Shown one piece after another: positions 18,106 through 27,446 of a stretch of DNA of 64,000 nt. Location: assembly GCA_965247355.1 (NCBI GenBank), contig OZ252011.1, positions 3,038,001-3,102,000 of the forward strand, given 5' to 3'. A model generated the notes under the pieces. That model was not told the DNA's origin and did not search any database. It was given only the letters and a program-made list of their open reading frames with translations. Made by a program: the position numbers and the translations under genes. How positions within the stretch are numbered: position 1 is the first letter of the stretch; the number at the start of each line of letters is the position of its first letter. Origin of the DNA: RHLJ01 sp965247355. GTDB lineage: Bacteria > Bacteroidota > Rhodothermia > Balneolales > Balneolaceae.

Positions 18106-19057
18106 ATTCCCCAAAAAGGGCATTCACAAAAGCGACTTTATCGAATACTTGTAAGTCTTCTATTTTCTCGCCCAGTCCGATATATTTAACAGGCACATTC
18201 AGTTCATGTGAGATTCCAATCACAATCCCGCCTTTTGCAGTTCCATCTAATTTAGTGAGTGCCAACCCGGTAATATCCACAGCTTCAGTAAACGCTTTGG
18301 CCTGCTGCATAGCATTTTGTCCGGTAGAAGCGTCCAAAACCAGAATCACTTCATGTGGAGCATCATCAATAACTTTACTCATTACCCGCTTAATTTTAGA
18401 CAGCTCATCCATTAGGGCTTTTTTGTTGTGAAGGCGACCAGCAGTATCAATCAAGGCAATATCAACTCCCCGTGCTTTTGCCGCTGAAGCGGTATCAAAA
18501 GCGACGGCTGCGGGATCGGCATTTTGTCCTTGTTCGATAATAGGAACATCAGCTCTTTCACTCCAGATTTTAAGTTGGTCTACGGCTGCTGCACGAAAAG
18601 TGTCGGCGGCACCAAGGAGAACATTTTTCCCGGCAGACTTATACATATAAGAAAGCTTACCAATGGTGGTAGTCTTACCTACACCATTCACGCCCACAAC
18701 CAAAACAATATGTGGTTTAGAAGGGAACTCGGCATCAAATTCAGCCGGTTTTTCAGATGAACTTTCCTGAAGCAGGCTCACAATCTCTTCTCTGAGCATA
18801 GACTGAAGTTCGTTCTGACTTACAAACTTATCACGTGCTACCCTTTTTTCTATCCGTTTTATAATCTCAAGGGTAGTTTTCACACCCACATCTGAGGTAA
18901 TCAGAATCTCTTCGAGTTCGTCAAGGGTTTCGTCGTCAACTGTATCCTTCCCGGCAAGAGCTTTACCAAGTTTGTTTAAAAGTCCAGAACGGCTTTTTTC
19001 AACCCCCTGATCAAGGGTTTCTTTTTTCTTTAATCCTAGTTTGTCAAAAAATCCCAT
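18104..19057 (-). CDS. ftsY: Signal recognition particle receptor FtsY
   Basis: A 317-residue SRP GTPase that docks ribosome-SRP complexes at the membrane. An N domain (about 20-95; SGLLNKLGKALAGKDTVDDE) is followed by the G domain with P-loop GVNGVGKTTTIGKL, the insertion/effector box AADTFRAAAVDQL, DTAGR, and TKLDGTAKGG. The acidic N-terminal A domain of some homologues is nearly absent, as in most Bacteroidota. It follows the phosphatidyltransferase gene by eight bases, so the two are probably one transcript. Confidence 0.97.
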   Translation of the reverse strand: MGFFDKLGLKKKETLDQGVEKSRSGLLNKLGKALAGKDTVDDETLDELEEILITSDVGVKTTLEIIKRIEKRVARDKFVSQNELQSMLREEIVSLLQESSSEKPAEFDAEFPSKPHIVLVVGVNGVGKTTTIGKLSYMYKSAGKNVLLGAADTFRAAAVDQLKIWSERADVPIIEQGQNADPAAVAFDTASAAKARGVDIALIDTAGRLHNKKALMDELSKIKRVMSKVIDDAPHEVILVLDASTGQNAMQQAKAFTEAVDITGLALTKLDGTAKGGIVIGISHELNVPVKYIGLGEKIEDLQVFDKVAFVNALFGE

Positions 19058-19065
19058 ATAAAATC

Positions 19066-19656
19066 TTAGTTAAAAGTGGCTCCATTCATAATAGCCCGAT
19101 ATCTTCGAAGGTATGCAATGAAGGAAACAACCATCATAGCGGTTGAAAAGTAAAGCAGGTAATCGTGGATCATTTCAGCTTCACGAAAAAAGAACACAGC
19201 AATCCAGTAGAGAGCAAGGATGTTTACATAGATCTTACCAGTCATAGTAGACATAGCCACCTTACCATAATTAATTTTAATAAAAGAGGATCCGATCATA
19301 ATCAAAGAATCCCGGACTACATTTATCAATAAAAACCATAAAGGGACCCATCCTAGCCAGACGGTATAAATAAAAAGGATTACTGCGCAAAGCTTATCAG
19401 AAACCGGATCGATTACTTTTCCGACTTCAGAAATTGTGTTGGTTTTGCGGGCAACTAAACCATCCAGGTAATCAGAAATACCTGCATATCCAATCAGAGC
19501 AACAATTATCCAGTTCCAGTTTTGTCCGTTTTTATAATGAAGGAACACCACCGGGAAGGCAATAAAAAAACGAGAAAATGAAATCAGGTTCGAAAGCGTA
19601 AAAACCCGACCTGATACCTCAACCGTTTTACCATCTATGTTTTTAGAAATTCCCAA
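19066..19656 (-). CDS. pgsA: CDP-alcohol phosphatidyltransferase (phosphatidylglycerophosphate synthase-like)
   Basis: A 196-residue integral membrane enzyme. The diagnostic CDP-alcohol motif is intact (DYLDGLVAR, then eight residues, G, then DPVSDK), placing the metal and CDP ligands near residues 65-90. Four or five hydrophobic segments fit the six-helix fold. The family joins CDP-diacylglycerol to an alcohol; glycerol-3-phosphate (PgsA) is the best guess because of length and the neighbouring ftsY, but other alcohols are not excluded. It starts divergently from the NUDIX gene. Confidence 0.75.
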   Translation of the reverse strand: MGISKNIDGKTVEVSGRVFTLSNLISFSRFFIAFPVVFLHYKNGQNWNWIIVALIGYAGISDYLDGLVARKTNTISEVGKVIDPVSDKLCAVILFIYTVWLGWVPLWFLLINVVRDSLIMIGSSFIKINYGKVAMSTMTGKIYVNILALYWIAVFFFREAEMIHDYLLYFSTAMMVVSFIAYLRRYRAIMNGATFN

Positions 19657-19720
19657 GTTGTTCCATTTATTTTGCGATATTCTTCCCCAAAGTTAAAGCC
19701 ATTATACAGATAAAACCACT

Positions 19721-20278
19721 ATGAATACTGCAAAAGAACTTGTTGAACAAAAGCTTAGCTCAAAAGAGGTTTTCAAAGGGAAACTTTTGCATGTGTTTTA
19801 TGATGAAGCCAGATTGCCAAATCAAGAAATAGGCACCAGAGAGTGGATTAAACATCCCGGAGCCTGCGCTGTAGTACCTGTTTTTGAGAATGAGGATATT
19901 ATGCTTCTTAAACAATTTCGATACCCAATGAGCCAGATTTTCTGGGAAGTACCCGCCGGTAAAATTGATGTAGGCGAGTCTCAGGATAAAACAGCGTTCA
20001 GAGAGTTAGAAGAAGAAGCCGGGCTGACATCAGATAACTTCGCATATGTAGGCCATTTTTATCCGGGTATAGGCTATTCGGATGAAGTCATTCACATTTA
20101 TCTGGCCTGGAACCTGAGAACGGTGGAGCAAAACACGGACGAAGATGAATTTGTATTGAAAGAACGTATTTCTTTTGAAGAGGCCATAGAGATGGTACAC
20201 TCCGGGGAAATAAACGATGGAAAAACGGTGATATGTTTACTAAGAGCGTGGCATTGGTGGAATGAGAACAAATCCTGA
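19721..20278 (+). CDS. NUDIX hydrolase, ADP-ribose pyrophosphatase-like
   Basis: A 185-residue NUDIX enzyme. The box GX5EX7REUXEEXGU reads GKIDVGESQDKTAFRELEEE followed by AGL (about residues 85-107), with the metal-binding glutamates intact. The N-terminal beta-strands (FKGKLLHVFYDEARLP), the VVPVFENEDIMLLKQFRYP segment and the downstream YPGIGYSDEVIHIYLA motif match the ADP-ribose/nucleoside-diphosphate-sugar pyrophosphatase branch. It would act in the cytoplasm to clear ADP-ribose or similar molecules. It converges on the small gene at 20280. Confidence 0.88.
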   Translation: MNTAKELVEQKLSSKEVFKGKLLHVFYDEARLPNQEIGTREWIKHPGACAVVPVFENEDIMLLKQFRYPMSQIFWEVPAGKIDVGESQDKTAFRELEEEAGLTSDNFAYVGHFYPGIGYSDEVIHIYLAWNLRTVEQNTDEDEFVLKERISFEEAIEMVHSGEINDGKTVICLLRAWHWWNENKS

Positions 20279-20279
20279 A

Positions 20280-20567
20280 TCAGGAAATAATCCCTTCCTT
20301 CCTGGCGAGCTCGAATAAAGATTCGTGAATATTTTGCTTATCTACATCTCCCCTGTTAATCAACTCACTTATTTCAATACCGGTAAGCATAAGCAGGCAT
20401 CCCATAGCAGATAACGCAGAGTCAAAAGCTCGTGGATCGGCACTCGCTAATTTCCGAATATCAACCCCATTAGGGTTTTGTTTGAGGTTAATAAGAATGT
20501 AGTATTTATCCGCCTCTTCATTTCCAAAGGAAAAGGTTTCAAGGGCGGTATCATTAAGTGTTAGCAT
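20280..20567 (-). CDS. Hypothetical 95-residue protein coupled to an HTH gene
   Basis: A small soluble, mostly helical protein that I do not recognise. It contains an acidic N-terminus (ALETFSFGNEEADKYYILIN) and a helix LSAMGCLLMLTGIEISELI. Its start overlaps the end of the upstream HTH gene by 14 bases, so it is translationally coupled and probably a functional partner. There is no signal peptide. It could be a co-regulator or the second part of a two-gene regulatory or toxin-antitoxin-like module, but nothing in the sequence proves that. Confidence 0.6.
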   Translation of the reverse strand: MLTLNDTALETFSFGNEEADKYYILINLKQNPNGVDIRKLASADPRAFDSALSAMGCLLMLTGIEISELINRGDVDKQNIHESLFELARKEGIIS

Positions 20568-20964
20568 AACGTTCTATAAAGTCTCTGGCTTTAATTATTT
20601 CGGTGATTTCATTTGTGCTTCTATCCACGACCTGAATCTGAAACAAACTTATAATGGCCTGATCATTCAAGATTTCCAGTACTTCTTTTTTATTTTCACA
20701 TTCTTCTGTTTCGCTTACCAGGTCGTTAATACCCTGAACGATATATCGAAACTCTGACTCTTTTCTTTTTGGAGTTGCTTCAGGTTGGGGTTCTTCAAAA
20801 TATTCTCGAATTGCATCCTCAGTTACGTACCAGCTTACCCCTAATTTTCGTGCACGGATTTTCCCCTCACGAAGATAAGCTCGAAGCGTTAATTTTGAGA
20901 TACCCAGCATTTCATGCAGATCATCGACCGAATAAAGCGTAAGGCTTCCTATTTTCTTTGGCAT
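20554..20964 (-). CDS. Helix-turn-helix (excisionase/MerR-like) DNA-binding protein
   Basis: A 136-residue protein with an N-terminal winged HTH of the HTH_17 type: LYSVDDLHEMLGISKLTLRA, then YLREGKIRARKLGVSWYVTE and AIREYF (residues 8-55). The rest is an acidic helical region that may dimerise. The second gene overlaps by 14 bases. Two AT-rich dyads, both with 7-base spacers, lie 31-85 bases upstream and are candidate self-binding sites. The target genes are unknown. No integrase is nearby, so a phage excisionase role is unlikely. Confidence 0.75.
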   Translation of the reverse strand: MPKKIGSLTLYSVDDLHEMLGISKLTLRAYLREGKIRARKLGVSWYVTEDAIREYFEEPQPEATPKRKESEFRYIVQGINDLVSETEECENKKEVLEILNDQAIISLFQIQVVDRSTNEITEIIKARDFIERYANT

Positions 20965-20994
20965 ATCAGGTTATTTTAATATTAATATTACCAG

Positions 20995-21049
20995 CTTTTA
21001 AACTAGTATTAAAAGGCAATAAGTATAACTAAATTATCATTAGTTATAC
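20995..21049. promoter_or_regulatory. Two AT-rich dyads upstream of the HTH gene
   Basis: CTTTTAA, a 7-base spacer and TTAAAAG lie at 20995-21015. GTATAACTAA, a 7-base spacer and TTAGTTATAC (10 bp perfect) lie at 21023-21049. Both have equal spacing and sit in the promoter region of the gene starting at 20964, so they may be operators. The remaining bases up to 21243 hold no gene I can see, only a weak hairpin before a T run at 21142-21148. Confidence 0.5.
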
Positions 21050-21243
21050 ATTATAAATTAGATTTGGTGAGCTGTGATTCTCCGCCGTATATTGGTTTCA
21101 GTTACTCGAAAATCAAAGCAGCCAGCTGTCAAAAGCAGGCTTTTTTTATGTCTTGTAATCAGCTTTTCTTTTTGTGTTCTTTAATGGCATAAACATTCAG
21201 TTTATCTATCTTCAATAAAGAATACTCCAACACTCATTAAACG

Positions 21244-24200
21244 ATGCGCACCGTTCTCCTTACCGTACTTTCTTTCGCGCTCCTTTCTTGTTCAGGCTCA
21301 AAGGTGTACATCAACGAAGAGAAGAACGAAATAACGCCAGAACCTCCTCCGGAAAGTGAACTTATCTATCAAATGTTTTTGATTGGGGATGCCGGCGGGG
21401 CTAACCTTACTACACAGGAGCCAACATTAAAACTATTCCAGCAATTTCTTGAAAAAGCTTCTGAAAAGAGTGCGGCAGTATTTTTAGGTGATAATATCTA
21501 TTCCAGCGGCATGCCCGACTCAACTCATTCTGAGAGACCCAAAGCCGAGGCTAAGATGAATGAGCAGCTTAAGACCGTGAAAAACTTCAAGGGGAGAGTA
21601 GTTGTTATTCCGGGAAATCACGATTGGGATGATGGGGGAAAGGATGGATTGAATGCGATACTTCGCCAGGAAGAGTATGTTGAAAATTATCTCGATCGCG
21701 GAAATACCTTCCTTCCGGATAATGGATTTCCCGGACCGGTTGATATTGAGCTTATGGATGATGACGAAGACCCAAGGCTCAGAGATGATATTCGTTTGAT
21801 TGTATTGGATACCCAGTGGTGGCTACATCGCCATAAAAAATCATATGGAGATACCGGAGAATATGAGCTGGTGGATGGGGGTGATTTTTTAGTTGAACTT
21901 GAAGACATTCTGAAAAAGCGCCAAAAAGATTTTCTGGTGGTTGCAGCACATCATCCATTGATAACACACGGGCCTCATGGAGGATACATGCCCCCATCAA
22001 CACACCTGAAGCCGCCGGTATTTGGAAGTTTGTACGCGTTTTACAGAAAGGCATTTGGCTATGAGCAAGACATCCCCCATTTCAAATACAAAGAGATGTC
22101 CAACACATTGCAAAAGATGTTTCATTTGAACGATCACCTTATTTATGCATCAGGTCACTCCCATAATTTGCAATATCATAAGACTGATGGCCCCCGGGAG
22201 GTTCAACACTATATTGTTTCCGGTGCAGGTACAAAAGAAAACTATGTGGCAAAAGGGCGGGGTTCGGAATTTACCTACGAGGGAAAAGGATTCACTACTC
22301 TGAATTATTATGGAAACGGATCGGTCTGGTTGGAGGCCTGGGCACCAATTGGTGACGGGAGTAAAGGAAAGCTCATTCATAAAACCCAACTAAAGCCCCC
22401 TTATGATGATCCGTTACTTAATGATAATGAATCAGAGCTCGAGGATGTAGACTATACCGACAGTACCATTGTAGTAGCTCCAAACAAAGCGTATGATGAT
22501 AAAGGAAATTTCTTCAGAGCAGTTGCCGGAAACCATAACCGTGAACTCTGGTCAATTAAATCAGAGTATCCTTATTTCGATGTTACGGAAGTAAGAGGAG
22601 GATTAATTCCGGTACGGATGGGCGGAAAGGGGCAGTCTAATACGCTACATCTTGAAGACAAGGAAGGCAATGAGTTTGTACTTCGCTCGGTAGATAAACA
22701 AGCCGGAAAGGTGTGGGATGAAGAACTGAAGAAAACCTTAGCCCTGGATTTAGCTCAGGATCAGTTTTCCATTTTGAACCCTTATGGCGCGCTTGTTATT
22801 CCGCCCCTGGCAGATGCGGTGGGTGTGTATCATACGAATCCTAAAATTTACTATGTACCTAAAGATCCACAACTAGGGCTATATGCAGAGCAAATTGGAG
22901 GTCAGCTGGCCTTGTTTGAAGAGAAGCCAGACAACAATATGAGTAGTGTAGCCAGTGTCGGGTATTCTGAAGAAGTGGTTGCTTACCGGGATATGATTCG
23001 GGAAGTGGATAATGATATCGATCACAGAGTTGATCAGGAGATGTTTGCCAGAGCACGATTATTAGATATGATCGTTGGGGATTGGGACCGGCACAGTGAT
23101 CAGTGGCGCTGGGCTACTTTTGAGCCCGATGACGAACAAGGAAAAATCTATCGACCAATTCCACGGGACCGTGACGTTGCTTTTATGAAAATGGATGGGA
23201 TACTTCCCACTATTGCCAAATATGGCCCCTTCTTTCAGTATCAGAATTTTGGAGATTCTTATAACAGCCTGGTTGGGTTGAATTATAACTCACTGGCACA
23301 AACCCGGCGATTTACGAACCAACTTACGAAAGAGGAGTGGCTGGCTATTGCCGAAAAGATGCAGGAAGAATTGACTGATGAGGTCATTGCTGAAGCTATA
23401 AGCCAGATGCCCGGGAAAGTACAGAATGAGATTGGCGAGTATATGATTGAAAGCCTGCAATCAAGAAGAGAAAAGTTGGTAATGGTTACGGAGCGATATT
23501 ACAACATGCTTTCCGGAGTAGTTTCGGTTGCTGCAAGTAACAAGAGAGAACGTTTTGTAGTGGAGGTAATTGATGAGGACCAGACTAAGGTTCAGGTCTA
23601 TAAACTATCAGGAGAAGGAAATCTCAGAGAAAAATATTTTGAGAGAACATTCAATAAAGATGAAACGAAAGAAATTCGCTTGTATGGGCTTGCCGGAGAT
23701 GATGAGTTTATGTTTAAGGGAGAGCAGAAGAGCGGGATTAAGCTTCTTATTTCTGGAGGACCGGGCAATGATGAGTATGTAGATAACTCTCCCAATCAGG
23801 TTGTTAGTGAAAAGTTGGTTGGCATCTTTGAAACCAAAACAAGTAATGATTACGAGGTTTCAAAAAAGACACACCTCCACCTTACCGATAATCCAATTGA
23901 AAATTACTACGACTATCAAAAAGACTTTATTTGGAACAGATATTATCCGGGATATTATTTAAATTATAATAACGATGAAGGAATTTTTATTGGAGGCGGA
24001 CCAAAAATCCTTCGCAACGGATTCAGAAAATTTCCAGCCGTGACACATTATTTCAGAATGAACTACGCGCCACAATCCGGCGCTGCAAATATTCGATATT
24101 CCGGAAAGTGGTATGAGCGGGTTGGGAAATGGGATGCAGGTCTTGAATCGGCTTTCTTGTTTCCAAAGAGTTATAGGAATTTCTTCGGGTTAGGAAACGA

Positions 24201-24975
24201 AACCTCATTAGACGAACGGGGATCAAAGTTTTATCGAGCCCGATTAACAAGGGTTGTAATGGAGCCATATCTTACTCAAAACGTAAATCAATCTCTTTCC
24301 GTTACTGTAGGGAATCGACTGAGTATTACAGAAGTTGATGAAAACCCGGATGAGCCCAATGTAGTTAATGAGGCAGGTTTAGGCTTTGATGAAGATGCAT
24401 TCAAAGACCAGTGGTATAACACTGTATTTTTCAAAACTACCTTGTCCGATATCGATAATAAAAGCAATCCAACCCAGGGATATGAGTTTTCAATTTCTAC
24501 GGATGCGAATATTGGATTAAGAAACACCAGTCGACCATTTACAAGATTCCAGTCAGAGTTGGAGGTATATTTTCCAATCAGTTTTACGCCACAGGTTACT
24601 TTTGCAAACCGGGTTGGAGGAGTTCGAAACATAGGGCCATTTCCATTTTATGAATCCAATACCATTGGAGGTAGAACCAATTTAAGAGGGTTCCGGGGCA
24701 ATCGTTTTTCAGGGAGAAGCTCATTTTATAATAACACTGAAGTGCGTATTGAACTCTTTGATTTCTACCGATATCTGCTTGGAGGAAAGCTCGGCTTAAC
24801 CGCATTCTTTGATACAGGTCGTGTTTGGGTAAACAACGAGAACTCAGACTTATGGCATAAAGGCTATGGAGGAGGACTTTGGTTTAATGCTTTTGATGCA
24901 TTTATTCTAAACTCTACCCTTGGACATTCCGTAGAAGGCTATCTATTTGAGTTGAAAGCAGGATTTTTCTTCTGA
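21244..24975 (+). CDS. Lipoprotein fusion: calcineurin-like phosphoesterase, kinase-like middle domain and outer-membrane beta-barrel
   Basis: A 1243-residue envelope protein. The signal peptide ends in a lipobox (FALLSC, Cys16). Residues 40-350 are a metallophosphoesterase with all metal motifs: GDAG, GDNIY, GNHDWDDGG, AHHPL and GHSHN. The middle (about 460-760) has LRSVDK, MIVGDWDRHSDQWRW (about 608-622) and YRPIPRDRDVAF (about 636-647). Their order and spacing recall the lysine, DRH-loop and metal-Asp motifs of HipA/FAM20/CotH-like atypical kinases; this is my inference. Residues about 890-1243 are strand-rich with a GGRTNLRGFRGNRFSG turn and a terminal aromatic residue, as in BamA/TamA-like barrels. 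Substrates are unknown. It stands alone in its transcript. Confidence 0.75.
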   Translation: MRTVLLTVLSFALLSCSGSKVYINEEKNEITPEPPPESELIYQMFLIGDAGGANLTTQEPTLKLFQQFLEKASEKSAAVFLGDNIYSSGMPDSTHSERPKAEAKMNEQLKTVKNFKGRVVVIPGNHDWDDGGKDGLNAILRQEEYVENYLDRGNTFLPDNGFPGPVDIELMDDDEDPRLRDDIRLIVLDTQWWLHRHKKSYGDTGEYELVDGGDFLVELEDILKKRQKDFLVVAAHHPLITHGPHGGYMPPSTHLKPPVFGSLYAFYRKAFGYEQDIPHFKYKEMSNTLQKMFHLNDHLIYASGHSHNLQYHKTDGPREVQHYIVSGAGTKENYVAKGRGSEFTYEGKGFTTLNYYGNGSVWLEAWAPIGDGSKGKLIHKTQLKPPYDDPLLNDNESELEDVDYTDSTIVVAPNKAYDDKGNFFRAVAGNHNRELWSIKSEYPYFDVTEVRGGLIPVRMGGKGQSNTLHLEDKEGNEFVLRSVDKQAGKVWDEELKKTLALDLAQDQFSILNPYGALVIPPLADAVGVYHTNPKIYYVPKDPQLGLYAEQIGGQLALFEEKPDNNMSSVASVGYSEEVVAYRDMIREVDNDIDHRVDQEMFARARLLDMIVGDWDRHSDQWRWATFEPDDEQGKIYRPIPRDRDVAFMKMDGILPTIAKYGPFFQYQNFGDSYNSLVGLNYNSLAQTRRFTNQLTKEEWLAIAEKMQEELTDEVIAEAISQMPGKVQNEIGEYMIESLQSRREKLVMVTERYYNMLSGVVSVAASNKRERFVVEVIDEDQTKVQVYKLSGEGNLREKYFERTFNKDETKEIRLYGLAGDDEFMFKGEQKSGIKLLISGGPGNDEYVDNSPNQVVSEKLVGIFETKTSNDYEVSKKTHLHLTDNPIENYYDYQKDFIWNRYYPGYYLNYNNDEGIFIGGGPKILRNGFRKFPAVTHYFRMNYAPQSGAANIRYSGKWYERVGKWDAGLESAFLFPKSYRNFFGLGNETSLDERGSKFYRARLTRVVMEPYLTQNVNQSLSVTVGNRLSITEVDENPDEPNVVNEAGLGFDEDAFKDQWYNTVFFKTTLSDIDNKSNPTQGYEFSISTDANIGLRNTSRPFTRFQSELEVYFPISFTPQVTFANRVGGVRNIGPFPFYESNTIGGRTNLRGFRGNRFSGRSSFYNNTEVRIELFDFYRYLLGGKLGLTAFFDTGRVWVNNENSDLWHKGYGGGLWFNAFDAFILNSTLGHSVEGYLFELKAGFFF

Positions 24976-25044
24976 CAAAAGAGAACTCTGGCTCGATTAT
25001 TGATATATTTATCCACGAATCTCACTCTTCATTTGACAGGCACT

Positions 25045-27000
25045 ATGCCAGAAAAAAATAACCTTCGATTATTAGCGGCGATCATGTTTGCAGACATGGT
25101 TGGGTATACGCGCCTTATGCAGGAAGATGAGCAGAGAGCTAAAGATCTGCGAGACAGGCAAAGAGAGGTTATTGATGATTGTATTCTGAAGCATCGCGGT
25201 CAGGTGATGCAGTATTACGGAGATGGAACCTTAAGTATGTTTGGCAGCGCTTTGGACGCTGTAAAGTGTGCCAGTGAGATACAGACTATTTTAGCTCAAT
25301 CCCCAAAAGTACCTCTTAGAATAGGAATTCATATCGGTGATGTGGTATATGATGATGAGGGAATTTATGGAGATGCAGTCAATATCGCCGCACGGGTTCA
25401 GAGTTTAGGCATTCCCGGTTCTATTATGATCTCCGGGAAGGTGTTTGATGAGGTTAAGAATCATCCGGGAATAAAAGTTCAGCCATTTGGTGAGCACGAC
25501 TTAAAAAATGTATTCAACCCTGTTGAGATTTATGCGGTAGCAAATAAGGGGCTGCAAGTGCCTTTACAAAGCCATATTCAGGATATTACAGGAAGCAACA
25601 AGAATAGTGTAGCCGTTTTGCCTTTTGCGAACTTTAGTGCAGATAGTGAAAACGAATATTTTAGTGATGGAATTACGGAGGAAATCATTAATTCGCTGGT
25701 TAAGGTAAAAGGACTTCAGGTTGCGTCACGTACCTCAGTATTTTCCTTCAAGAACCCCAAAAAAGATATTCGCGAAATTGGGAAAGAACTCAATGTAGCT
25801 ACAGTACTGGAAGGAAGCGTTCGGCGTGCTGGAAACCGGGTTCGTGTAACAGCTCAGCTCATCAAAACGGATGACGGTTTTCATCTCTGGTCTGAGAGCT
25901 TTGACCGTGAAATGAAAGATATTTTTGGGGTACAGGATGAGATTGCTCAGAAGATAGCAGATAAACTTGAAGCAAATTTTAGTTTTGATACCGATCGAAA
26001 GCTATATGAAGCGTCCACGGATTCTATCGTAGCCTATAATGCATACTTGCAGGGACTTTATTACTGGAATAAACGTAGTCCGGAATCAGTTGTAAAAGCG
26101 ATTGGTTTTTATAAGGAGGCGATTGAAAAGTGTACGACCTATACGAATGCCTATTCAGGATTAGCTAACGCGTATACTTTTTTGGCGGTTATAGGGCATA
26201 TGAAGGGGGAGGAAGCATTTTCGAAAGCCGAAAAATATGCAATTAAAGCAATTGAGTTAAATAGCTCCAGAGCAGACTCTTATATATCTCTTGGATATGT
26301 AAATCTATTTTATCACTGGGATTTCGATACAGCTGATTCAAACTTCAGAAAAGCAATTACGATGGAGCCAGAGAATGAAGAGGCCAGACTTGCTTTTTCT
26401 ATGTATAACCGGATTATCGGCAGGTTTGATAAGATGCTTTCTCAGGCAGAAATTGCGGTTAAAATCGCTCCTCTCTCGTTACCAGCTCTTAACGATCTTG
26501 CCCGCGCATACAGCATTATTGAAAAGTATGATGAAGCCATTGAATGTTATGATAAGATTATAGATCTGGACTCCAATTTTAGAGCCGCATTAGAAGGAAA
26601 AGCATATATATATGCAGAAACAGGTGATTTTGAAAAATCTATAATATTCACAAAAAAATACTTAGGTAAAATAAAGTCAGCGTATAAAGGGGGTACACAA
26701 TTAGGATATATTGCCGCTAAAATGGGAGATGAAAAAGAGGCGAAAAAGCATTTAAAGCAGATTAAAAAGAGAGAAGAGGAACATCCGGATTTGAATCTGG
26801 CGCTGGATTACGCGGTGATTTATGCCGCTCTTGGAGATAAAAGTGAAATGTTTAAATATCTGAACAAGGCTATTGATAAAAAGCTCGGAAGTATTCTTCT
26901 TATCAACTCAATTCCAGTGTTGAGTGCATATCATAAAGACCCGAGGTATCACGAGGTTCTTAACCGAATTGGCCTTCCAAATAAATCTATGGTTAGATGA
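25045..27000 (+). CDS. Class III adenylate/guanylate cyclase with TolB/FlgO-like and TPR domains
   Basis: I chose the ATG at 25045 (MPEKNNLRLL), which begins at the conserved domain; an in-frame ATG 45 bases upstream is less likely. About 651 residues. The cyclase domain (about 5-180) has both metal aspartates (FADMVGYTRL and YYGDGTLSMFG) and the NIAARVQ transition-state residues, so it should be active. A FlgO/TolB-like domain follows (about 190-310; VAVLPFANFSAD, YFSDGITEEIINSL, VLEGSVRR), then eight or so TPRs to the end. This architecture is widespread. It overlaps the downstream MarR gene by four bases. Confidence 0.85.
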   Translation: MPEKNNLRLLAAIMFADMVGYTRLMQEDEQRAKDLRDRQREVIDDCILKHRGQVMQYYGDGTLSMFGSALDAVKCASEIQTILAQSPKVPLRIGIHIGDVVYDDEGIYGDAVNIAARVQSLGIPGSIMISGKVFDEVKNHPGIKVQPFGEHDLKNVFNPVEIYAVANKGLQVPLQSHIQDITGSNKNSVAVLPFANFSADSENEYFSDGITEEIINSLVKVKGLQVASRTSVFSFKNPKKDIREIGKELNVATVLEGSVRRAGNRVRVTAQLIKTDDGFHLWSESFDREMKDIFGVQDEIAQKIADKLEANFSFDTDRKLYEASTDSIVAYNAYLQGLYYWNKRSPESVVKAIGFYKEAIEKCTTYTNAYSGLANAYTFLAVIGHMKGEEAFSKAEKYAIKAIELNSSRADSYISLGYVNLFYHWDFDTADSNFRKAITMEPENEEARLAFSMYNRIIGRFDKMLSQAEIAVKIAPLSLPALNDLARAYSIIEKYDEAIECYDKIIDLDSNFRAALEGKAYIYAETGDFEKSIIFTKKYLGKIKSAYKGGTQLGYIAAKMGDEKEAKKHLKQIKKREEEHPDLNLALDYAVIYAALGDKSEMFKYLNKAIDKKLGSILLINSIPVLSAYHKDPRYHEVLNRIGLPNKSMVR

Positions 27001-27425
27001 TGAAGAAAGAAATCGGGATTTATATAGACCGCACGTATAAAGTGGTGCGACAGGATTTGATTAATCGGTTTAAAAAATCCAACATTAATATAACCCCAGA
27101 ACAGTGGGTAGTGCTTTCAAAGCTTGAAAAAGCGACGATGAATCAAACCGATCTCGCAAACGATAGCTTCAAAGACAAACACACCGTTTCCAGGATTCTG
27201 GATTTATTGGTTAAAAAGGGGTTTGTGGTCAGAGAGCAAGACCCTGAAGATGGCAGGAAATATTTAGTATCGATCACATCTACTGGAAAGAAAGAGCTGG
27301 ACGAAGCTAAAACTCATGTATATGCATCCAGAGAATTAGGATGGGAAAACCTTTCGGATGAAGAGTACAAACAGCTTTTACTTTTACTGGATAAAGTATT
27401 TACCAGCTACACGTCTAAATCCTGA
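26997..27425 (+). CDS. MarR-family transcriptional regulator
   Basis: A 142-residue winged-helix regulator. The recognition region reads MNQTDLANDSFKDKHTVSRI, then LDLLVKKGFVVREQDPEDGR, with the wing in GRKYLVSIT; flanking helices form the dimer interface. It starts inside the last codons of the cyclase gene (ATGA overlap), so the two are translationally coupled. MarR proteins commonly bind short palindromes and respond to aromatic ligands. It is therefore one candidate for the shared palindrome upstream of the tyrosine-catabolism genes 2.4 and 9.5 kb away, which is inference. Confidence 0.88.
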   Translation: MMKKEIGIYIDRTYKVVRQDLINRFKKSNINITPEQWVVLSKLEKATMNQTDLANDSFKDKHTVSRILDLLVKKGFVVREQDPEDGRKYLVSITSTGKKELDEAKTHVYASRELGWENLSDEEYKQLLLLLDKVFTSYTSKS

Positions 27426-27446
27426 CTCTTTTTAAACCTTAATCAT

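Noticed and set aside
21050..21243. Possible small RNA before a T run at 21142-21148
   Set aside because: The preceding stem is weak and broken, and no known RNA family pattern is seen.
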